NCBI GenBank assembly: GCA_937864255.1
Contig: CALMIT010000733.1
Location: 1 to 8,303, forward strand
DNA length: 8,303 nucleotides
From: an uncultured Saprospiraceae bacterium
Lineage (GTDB): Bacteria; Bacteroidota; Bacteroidia; Chitinophagales; Saprospiraceae
Reading direction: 5' to 3'
Part shown: piece after piece, positions 1 through 4,615 of the stretch
Layout of the letters: every line of letters starts with the position of its first letter
How positions within the stretch are numbered: the first letter of the stretch is position 1
Notes under the pieces: generated by a model
What the model saw: only the letters and a program-made list of their open reading frames with translations
What the model was told of the DNA's origin: nothing
Database searches by the model: none
Program-made: the position numbers and the translations under genes

Positions 1-534
1 TGGGAGTGGACGAATCTTATCGCCACCGAACACATGACGGTGTCTGTCAATCCATTCGGCAGCCATCTGGAAGACGGCGTTTATCTTGATGACGAGGGCA
101 AACCTTCCGGTGAGACTTTCGTGGCGGGCAGCAGCTACCTGATTCATAAAGCAGGCGCCGGACACGGAGCCGATCACGGTGAAGCAGCCGAAGCACACGA
201 TTATACACCCGGCGATCATCCCGGCTATTTAGTGGATGAAAAAGGTTATATCCACCGCAAATTTCAGGTGACCGGAGGCGTAAACGACGGCAAGGTCATG
301 TCAGAGGCATTTGGGCCGAAAGCATTTGGAGCGCTTTTCTTTTTCATCACCGGCTTTCACGGCTTCCACGTTTTTTCGGGGGTAGTGTTCCTTTTGATTA
401 TCATGATAAACGTGATGAGCGGCGTATATGTAGCCCGCAAAAACGGCTACGAAATGGTAGAAAAAATCGGACTTTACTGGCACTTCGTGGATTTGGTCTG
501 GGTGTTTGTATTCCTCGTTTTCTACCTGCTTTAA
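1..534 (+). CDS. coxC: Cytochrome c oxidase subunit III, C-terminal part (5' end outside window)
   Basis: Core membrane subunit of an aa3/caa3-type haem-copper oxidase, the terminal electron acceptor complex of aerobic respiration in the inner membrane. The frame is open from base 1 and begins WEWTNLIA, which matches the interior of subunit III after an early helix. I therefore treat the gene as running in from upstream rather than starting at the ATG at 34. The end of the protein carries the family signature: FFFITGFHGFHVFSGVVF, then GLYWHFVDLVWVFVF, forming the last two membrane helices. Between these and the upstream helix lies a long polar, His/Asp-rich loop (HGADHGEAAEAHDY region), larger than in the compact mitochondrial type. 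The subunit IV gene follows after 43 bp, so they probably share an operon. The identification is firm; whether this is one of two subunit III paralogues cannot be seen here. Confidence 0.93.
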   Translation, partial: WEWTNLIATEHMTVSVNPFGSHLEDGVYLDDEGKPSGETFVAGSSYLIHKAGAGHGADHGEAAEAHDYTPGDHPGYLVDEKGYIHRKFQVTGGVNDGKVMSEAFGPKAFGALFFFITGFHGFHVFSGVVFLLIIMINVMSGVYVARKNGYEMVEKIGLYWHFVDLVWVFVFLVFYLL

Positions 535-577
535 TTTTTAAAATTTCAAATTCAGAATCCATTAACTCAAGAATATC

Positions 578-997
578 ATGGGGCATTTAACTTACGAACA
601 GTCAAAAAAATTAGTCTTTAAGGGCTTGTGGCTGCTTGCTTTTGTCACGCTTGCCGAGGTTATCATTTCGCTTTTTGGCAAGGGGCACATCATCGAAGGT
701 ATGCACGGCAACAAAATCGTATTTTTCATCACGGGTTTGATCATCATCGTCCTTTCATTATACAAAGCCTATTTCATCATTTACGAATTCATGCACATGA
801 AATACGAAGTGAAGACATTGGCTTGGAGCGTTTTGATGCCTACCTTGCTTTTGGTTTGGGCGATTGTCGCTTTCTTCCAGGAAGGGAATGCCTGGAAAAA
901 CCGCAGGGAGGACATCAAACACAGAAATCAGGCGAAAGTGGAAGCCCCCGCACAGCAGGGAAATGATATGAAAGACACCAAAGTGATTGAACATTAA
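578..997 (+). CDS. Cytochrome c oxidase subunit IV family protein (COX4_pro type)
   Basis: Small accessory membrane subunit of the bacterial haem-copper oxidase, thought to stabilise the core subunits. The 139 residues show three hydrophobic segments at about 15-34, 46-68 and 80-100, followed by a charged cytoplasmic tail rich in Lys, Arg, Gln and Glu. The motif YKAYFIIYEFMHMKYE at the end of the second helix is typical of the prokaryotic subunit IV family, as is the length. The ATG at 578 is the first in-frame start and gives MGHLTYEQSKK, a normal amphipathic beginning; no strong Shine-Dalgarno sequence precedes it, which is common in Bacteroidota. It lies 43 bp after subunit III and is followed by a strong hairpin, so it may be the last gene of the primary oxidase transcript. 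Family assignment rests on topology and motif, seen by eye. Confidence 0.88.
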   Translation: MGHLTYEQSKKLVFKGLWLLAFVTLAEVIISLFGKGHIIEGMHGNKIVFFITGLIIIVLSLYKAYFIIYEFMHMKYEVKTLAWSVLMPTLLLVWAIVAFFQEGNAWKNRREDIKHRNQAKVEAPAQQGNDMKDTKVIEH

Positions 998-1025
998 TCG
1001 CTTTCACACATGTTGGCGTCATCAC

Positions 1026-1062
1026 CAAACGGGGCGGGAGATAAGTTTTCCCGCCCCGTTTG
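1026..1062 (+). terminator. GC-rich hairpin, probable intrinsic terminator or processing element
   Basis: A perfect 14-bp stem pairs positions 1026-1039 (CAAACGGGGCGGGA) with 1049-1062, around a 9-base loop. It sits 28 bp after the stop codon of the subunit IV gene and 51 bp before the ATG of the next gene. The 3' arm ends in only three T before G, so the classical U-tract is short; it could act as a weak or partial terminator or as an mRNA stabiliser. The stem overlaps the TTG at 1060 that would otherwise extend the downstream gene, which argues for the ATG at 1114 as the true start. Confidence 0.6.
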
Positions 1063-1113
1063 TGTCAACTGAATTCAAATTTCTTTGTTTTGAAAAATAA
1101 AATCGAACCGGGT

Positions 1114-1731
1114 ATGTCGGAGGAAAATCAAAAGAAAAGCAGGCTGAGCAGGATAGTGCAAATACTTATCCTGGCGCTGATCCTGGTCGGCTTTCCGGCC
1201 GGTTCGTGGTTTTATCTCAAAAAAGGAGCGGAGTACCGCCGTGCGAATATTTCGGAGTTGGGCGACCTCGGCAAGTTTGAGCCGCAAGGCACTTTTTTAA
1301 ATGTCGAAATGATGCCGGCGTCTGCGGATTCTTTGCGCGGAAAAATGCTGCTGATCGCTGCCGCGCAACAAGCGGGCGATTTTGAAAATCCCGGTTTTAT
1401 AAAACAATTCAACCAGCTTGACGAGCAGTACAAAAACCGCGAAGATACGCGCCTGTTGCTTTTGACCGGCGACAGCCTGCAAAGCAGACCGGGCTGGGTG
1501 AGTGAAAAAAACACCTGGGAGTTTTTTGCGCCATCCGGCTAGCAGGAAAAAGCCTTCGGACTTGATTTCGGCGATAAGAAACTGCCCTGCTGGGTGCTGG
1601 TGGATATAAAAGGAACCATTCGAAAATATTACCAGGCAGATGAATTTGAAAAGCTGGTCTTGCAATCGAGCATGATAGCGCCGGGCAAGCAACGCGAATC
1701 CATCGAATTAAAAAGAGAAAAAGAGAAATAG
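1114..1731 (+). pseudogene. SCO1/SenC-like membrane-anchored protein interrupted by an in-frame TAG
   Basis: The frame opened at ATG 1114 encodes 142 residues, meets TAG at 1540-1542, then runs on for 62 coding codons to TAG at 1729-1731. That second stop ends 1 bp before the next gene's ATG. The continuation (QEKAFGLDFG, LPCWVLVDIKGTIRKYY) is ordinary thioredoxin-fold sequence, and the rejoined 205-residue product has normal SCO size. An N-terminal membrane anchor lies at about 13-34, followed by YLKKGAEYRR, as in SCO proteins of this neighbourhood. SCO proteins deliver copper or reduce thiols at the CuA site of oxidase subunit II. Here the expected CxxxC after SLRGKMLLI is absent (AAAQQAG instead), and the usual His near LPH is replaced (LPC). 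The protein may therefore have lost copper binding even before the nonsense codon. Alternatives are a sequencing error, a recent nonsense mutation, or readthrough. Confidence 0.75.
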
Positions 1732-1732
1732 C

Positions 1733-2272
1733 ATGTTTGAGAGAAAACAACCCAATACTGCTTTGCAAAAACGCCTCAACGGTATCGCCGTGGTCGTGTC
1801 CATAGTTGTGCTGCTGCTGATCGGACTGATGCGGCGCGTGAAAATAGATACCGGCATAGATTTCGGTTTTTTGCCGCCCTTTCATGCCACAGTTAACGCG
1901 ATCACCGCCGTCGTTTTGATGTATGCTTTTTATCAGGTGAAACGGCGGAATTACGAGCAACACCAAAAAGCCATTTACGTGGCGGCGGTGCTTTCGCTCA
2001 TCTTTTTGCTGTCGTACGTGGTGTATCATTTTACCACGCCCGAGACCAAATTTGGCGGCGAGGGGCTGATGCGCTCGGTGTATTTTTTCTTTCTAATCAC
2101 CCACGTAGTGCTGGCTGCCGTGATTTTTCCTTTTATTCTCTTTACCTTTAATCGCGCATACATCGGGCACTACGCGCAACACCGCAAAATGGCGCGCTGG
2201 GTGTTTCCGATTTGGTTGTACGTAGCCCTCACGGGGCCAATTTGCTACCTGATGCTCGCGCCTTATTATTAA
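1733..2272 (+). CDS. DUF420 membrane protein, CtaM/YozB-like cytochrome oxidase assembly factor
   Basis: A 179-residue integral membrane protein of the DUF420 family. The Staphylococcus aureus member, CtaM, is required for function of an aa3-type oxidase, so a role in oxidase maturation (haem or copper handling) is likely here too. Five hydrophobic segments are visible at about 17-33, 50-68, 80-98, 115-138 and 155-174. Family-typical histidines lie at the membrane faces: PPFHATVNA (H51), YVVYHF (H99), ITHVVLA (H124) and HYAQHRKMARW (H146, H150). The ending WLYVALTGPICYLML is also characteristic. The ATG follows the stop of the broken SCO-like gene by 1 bp, indicating translational coupling. 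The upstream nonsense codon could therefore lower expression of this gene through polarity, unless it has its own initiation. Confidence 0.9.
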   Translation: MFERKQPNTALQKRLNGIAVVVSIVVLLLIGLMRRVKIDTGIDFGFLPPFHATVNAITAVVLMYAFYQVKRRNYEQHQKAIYVAAVLSLIFLLSYVVYHFTTPETKFGGEGLMRSVYFFFLITHVVLAAVIFPFILFTFNRAYIGHYAQHRKMARWVFPIWLYVALTGPICYLMLAPYY

Positions 2273-2298
2273 AAATCTTTTTTTAGAAATATTGAAAA

Positions 2299-2565
2299 AT
2301 GAAAAAGCTGTCAAAAATTCTCTCCATTGTTTCCCTGATATTCGCCCTGCAATTTGCTTTGCCGAATGATAGCGCGGCACAGTGTCCGATGTGCCGGATG
2401 TCGGCAGAGTCGAATCTGAAAAATGGCGGCACGGCCGGCAAGGGACTGAACGCCGGCATTTTGTACATGCTGCTCACGCCATATTTGCTGGTGGGTGGAC
2501 TGGGTTATTACTGGTACAGCCGTCGCCGCAAACAGGAAGAAGAAGAAATGGCGACCGAAGAATAA
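2299..2565 (+). CDS. Small exported membrane protein with CPMC motif, oxidase-cluster associated
   Basis: An 88-residue protein with a Lys-containing N-terminus and a hydrophobic signal sequence (about 5-21), with probable cleavage near SAAQ. The start of the mature protein carries C29-P-M-C32-R-M34, then a Gly/Asn-rich stretch (NGGTAGKGLNAG), one membrane helix (about 51-73) and a charged tail (RRRKQEEEE). The predicted topology puts the Cys pair outside the cytoplasm and the charged tail inside. I recall similar short proteins beside oxidase genes in Bacteroidota, but know of no assigned function. The CxxCxM arrangement would suit copper binding or thiol exchange during CuA or CuB assembly, which is inference. 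It lies 26 bp after the DUF420 gene and is probably the last gene of the operon, since the next gene is convergent. Confidence 0.82.
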   Translation: MKKLSKILSIVSLIFALQFALPNDSAAQCPMCRMSAESNLKNGGTAGKGLNAGILYMLLTPYLLVGGLGYYWYSRRRKQEEEEMATEE

Positions 2566-2605
2566 AAAAAAATGCCGCATAGCTGTCCGAAAATAGCCCG
2601 CTGTG

Positions 2606-3424
2606 CTACTGCCCATTATTTCTTTTTATTTCTTCCCATTTGGTTTTGAATTCGTCTCCTTTTGAATTGTTTGCCATCAAATAATAGACGTCGCTGATAT
2701 ACTTGTAAAACTTTGCTAAATCTATATGTCCTTCTCCGCGCTGAATAATTTTATTGTTTAATGCTTTTTCAAAATAGTCCAATGAGGTCTCATACTCTTT
2801 TTTCTCCCTGTAAGCATTTCCCAAGCCCGCATAAGATTCAGTAATCTCCGCACTTTCTGCTCCGAAAACTTTTTCTCTGATCCTCATCGCTTTCAAATGC
2901 GCTTCTATGGATTTATCAAAATCTTTATAGTTGCGATACACATTTCCTATGTTTCCGTAACTCGTTGCGATGTCGGCATGATACTCTCCTAACTTCAACA
3001 ACCGGATGGACAAAGCTTTGAAATGAGCATTTAAAGCCTCTTCATAATTTTCTTCGGCGTTGTAAATTACGCCTAAGCTGATATAAGTTGTTGCAATGGT
3101 TAAATGGTTGGAATCCAGCGAGGAATGTCCTGTTGACAAAGCCTTATCCAGGTATGATTTGGCTTCTTCATACTTGTCCTGTCGTGTCAGAATAATGCCG
3201 ATTTCGTTATAAGAGTCTATATAACTTTGAATATTTCCAAGTTTTTGAAATTCGGCAGACGCTTTCTTGTAATACATTAATGCGCTGTCCGGTTTCATAT
3301 TTTTCCTGAAATCACTTGCTTGCAGCATATATGCATCGGCAACCGATTGACCTTGACCGTTTAAATGAGTCATGGAAACCATTAACAATAGAATAGAGGA
3401 GATGAAAACTTTTAGTGCTACCAT
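2606..3424 (-). CDS. Exported tetratricopeptide repeat protein (kinesin-light-chain type repeats)
   Basis: A TPR scaffold protein that probably mediates protein-protein contact outside the cytoplasm. I chose the ATG at 3424 because it gives MVALKVFISS followed by a hydrophobic signal sequence (about 5-20); an earlier in-frame start at 3523 would bury this signal behind 33 residues. The 272-residue product contains repeats with a regular 42-residue period. Landmarks are IATTYISLGVIY (110), IATSYGNIGNVY (152), ITESYAGLGNAY (194) and LAKFYKYISDVY (236), with less regular repeats before them. Each is followed by YEEAL- or FDKSIEA-type helices. Such repeat arrays in Bacteroidota are often joined to a CHAT protease, histidine kinase or LuxR-type domain. 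Here the protein stops after the last repeat (TAG), so no effector is visible. The partner is unknown. Confidence 0.85.
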   Translation of the reverse strand: MVALKVFISSILLLMVSMTHLNGQGQSVADAYMLQASDFRKNMKPDSALMYYKKASAEFQKLGNIQSYIDSYNEIGIILTRQDKYEEAKSYLDKALSTGHSSLDSNHLTIATTYISLGVIYNAEENYEEALNAHFKALSIRLLKLGEYHADIATSYGNIGNVYRNYKDFDKSIEAHLKAMRIREKVFGAESAEITESYAGLGNAYREKKEYETSLDYFEKALNNKIIQRGEGHIDLAKFYKYISDVYYLMANNSKGDEFKTKWEEIKRNNGQ

Positions 3425-3542
3425 AATGTCGGAAATTGAAGTGCAATTACTTATGTGTTTGGATATTGCGAGCGGTGTTCTGATGATTGTGCCGTAAGTA
3501 AATCTAAACCTTTTTTTATGCAAGGCAGGTTAAATTCGCATT

Positions 3543-3671
3543 ATGGCGTATGAATGGTTGTATATGGGATGGATGAAAATGCTGATTTTATTTTTCGGCG
3601 CGATTATCCTGGCGGGCGGCTTCACTTTCTTCCCGGGGCGGTTTTTGCACGGTCTGTTTTTTGGGAGTTGA
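3543..3671 (+). CDS. Possible 42-residue single-pass membrane protein
   Basis: A short ORF from ATG 3543 to TGA 3669-3671. It begins MAYEWLYMGWMKM, continues with a hydrophobic stretch (LILFFGAIILAGGFTFF) and ends PGRFLHGLFFGS. The hydrophobic run is long enough for one membrane helix. I do not recognise a family. The base composition is closer to that of the respiratory genes than to the AT-rich cassette that follows. There is no clear ribosome binding site, and the gene stands alone between a minus-strand TPR gene and a repeat-rich non-coding stretch. It could be a genuine small membrane protein, the 5' remnant of a longer gene disrupted by the repeat element, or chance. Confidence 0.3.
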   Translation: MAYEWLYMGWMKMLILFFGAIILAGGFTFFPGRFLHGLFFGS

Positions 3672-3745
3672 GCGACTGATCGTCCGCGCGGCGGCGCTGT
3701 CAGGGATAAATCTGCTTTTTCTTTTTTTTGTTGAGCCTTGCTTGC

Positions 3746-3769
3746 TCAGTGTCCCTTCGGAGACACTGA
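3746..3769. repeat. Inverted repeat with C(TTCG)G loop
   Basis: TCAGTGTC pairs with GACACTGA (8 bp). Inside lies a C-A mismatch, then a C-G pair closing a TTCG loop (3755-3760). In RNA a C(UUCG)G tetraloop is unusually stable, so transcription across this site would form a firm hairpin on the plus-strand transcript. Confidence 0.6.
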
Positions 3770-3792
3770 AATTAGAGCACTTTCAATTGCCG

Positions 3793-3806
3793 CGCCTTTT
3801 AAGGCG
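3793..3806. repeat. Short GC-rich inverted repeat CGCCTT/AAGGCG
   Basis: A 6-bp perfect inverted repeat with a 2-base TT centre, lying inside the hairpin cluster. Too short to mean much alone; its value is as part of the series of palindromes between 3732 and 3903. Confidence 0.4.
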
Positions 3807-3875
3807 AGGTGATCTGGGAAAAGCAAACAGGGGCTTTAGCCGAAGCGGTTTATTCTAGCGGAGACAGGCTGATAT

Positions 3876-3903
3876 CTGGTTGAAGTTTCCAAACTTCAAC
3901 CAG
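3876..3903. repeat. Perfect 13-bp inverted repeat
   Basis: CTGGTTGAAGTTT at 3876-3888 and its exact reverse complement at 3891-3903 are separated by CC. A partial echo, GAGGTTGAA, follows at 3905-3913. It lies 35 bp beyond the stop codon of the minus-strand nuclease gene, so it could terminate that transcript, although no T-run follows on that strand. It could equally be the end of a mobile or interspersed repeat or a dimeric protein binding site. Confidence 0.65.
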
Positions 3904-3937
3904 CGAGGTTGAATGCTGACGAAAGGAGAGATTATCT

Positions 3938-4603
3938 TCAAAGCCACTGTTGTGAGGAGTATTTTTCTTGTTTGTTGTTTAGTAAAATGTATTTTGTAAA
4001 TTTTTCTCCCAAATAAAAAAATGCAGTCTCATCTTTAGGGTTATTTTTTTTGGGATTAATAATAATTCTTGTTTTATTAACTGATACGGAAATAAGTCCT
4101 ATGTTATGCTCAATCAGTAACTCTTTGTCTACTCTGTGAATGTATTCAGAAGAAAGTGCTAAAAATGATTTATGGGCGAAATTTTTATATCTAAGTGCTT
4201 GGAAAAACCCACCTCTCCAGTCTTCTAATTTCGCTTCAATTGCATAGAACTCATCAATGGTTGGAGCGAGTCTGTTTTTTACATAAAAGTAGTCAGAACT
4301 ATATTCTTCTATTAATTCCAGAGAAATATATTTTTCTATGATGCTTTTAATCTGTTTTTTTGAAAATCTGGTGACAAAGTCAATCTCTGAAATCTTTTTA
4401 TTTCTTCTGTTGATAAGAGTTAACGTATGGTATAGTAGTTCAAAATTATCAAAGTAATAATTTCTCTTATTTATTTTTTTGGTAAATACAATATCAGCAA
4501 TACCAATTCCGGTATTCAATTCCTCTACAGATAAGTTTTGGTTAAACTTTTCCTTGAAAAAATCTTTGAGAACTGGTATCATATCCTTTTCATATCGAAA
4601 CAT
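3938..4603 (-). CDS. PD-(D/E)XK-type nuclease with inserted winged-helix segment
   Basis: A predicted DNA nuclease of 221 residues. The core pattern of the PD-(D/E)XK fold can be read: NTGIGIADIVF gives the metal-binding Asp (D37), and FYAIEAKLEDWRGGFFQALRY gives the E-x-K pair (E123, K125) followed by the family-typical W129 and the Q135-A-x-x-Y helix. The rest of the fold appears as KSFLALSSEYI and IGLISVSVNKTRI. Between the two halves, about residues 56-108, lies a stretch that reads as a winged helix (ISEIDFVTRFSKKQIKSIIE, then LELIEEYSSDYFYVK), which could direct DNA or protein binding. It follows the kinase gene by 12 bp and has a good ribosome binding site, so it is almost surely co-expressed and functionally linked with it. 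It is strongly AT-rich, unlike flanking genes. The substrate is unknown; I do not recognise a named enzyme. Confidence 0.78.
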   Translation of the reverse strand: MFRYEKDMIPVLKDFFKEKFNQNLSVEELNTGIGIADIVFTKKINKRNYYFDNFELLYHTLTLINRRNKKISEIDFVTRFSKKQIKSIIEKYISLELIEEYSSDYFYVKNRLAPTIDEFYAIEAKLEDWRGGFFQALRYKNFAHKSFLALSSEYIHRVDKELLIEHNIGLISVSVNKTRIIINPKKNNPKDETAFFYLGEKFTKYILLNNKQEKYSSQQWL

Positions 4604-4607
4604 AAAA

Positions 4608-4613
4608 TCACCT
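4608..4613 (-). promoter_or_regulatory. Shine-Dalgarno sequence of the nuclease gene
   Basis: AGGTGA on the minus strand lies 4 bases before the ATG at 4603 and just after the kinase stop codon (4616-4618). It is stronger than the sites before the respiratory genes, supports the chosen start, and indicates translation of the pair from one mRNA. Confidence 0.6.
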
Positions 4614-4615
4614 AT

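Larger units (their letters stand above)
3672..3937. other. Non-coding, inverted-repeat-rich spacer
   Basis: No convincing gene is present. The plus-strand frame 3661-3858 lacks coding features and is crossed by hairpins. Four short inverted repeats lie in about 200 bp: TGAGC/GCTCA at 3732-3748, the UUCG-loop hairpin at 3746-3769, CGCCTT/AAGGCG at 3793-3806, and GGCT/AGCC at 3832-3841. A fifth, the perfect 13-bp repeat at 3876-3903, closes the series. The dense hairpins and the moderate composition against the AT-rich gene next to it suggest an interspersed intergenic repeat, of a MITE-, REP- or structured-RNA-like kind. No terminal transposon signature or transposase is visible. Confidence 0.5.

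Noticed and set aside
1060..1113. TTG start extending the SCO-like gene upstream by 18 codons
   Set aside because: The TTG lies inside the 3' arm of the 14-bp hairpin, and the extra residues precede an ordinary SCO-type N-terminus with anchor; ATG 1114 fits better.
1409..2029. Long open frame of 206 codons on the minus strand
   Set aside because: It runs antisense to the SCO-like and DUF420 genes, has low-complexity His/Arg/Gln-rich content and no recognisable domain, while the plus-strand frame is clearly coding.
2566..2605. Terminator between the convergent CPMC and TPR genes
   Set aside because: There is an A-run at 2565-2573 (a T-run for the minus strand) but only 3-4 bp pairings beside it, not a convincing stem.
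3425..3523. Upstream ATG extending the TPR protein by 33 residues
   Set aside because: It would place a signal sequence internally; ATG 3424 puts it at the N-terminus.
3661..3858. 65-codon plus-strand frame in the repeat-rich spacer
   Set aside because: It needs a TTG start, spans several hairpins, and its product has no coherent domain or membrane topology.
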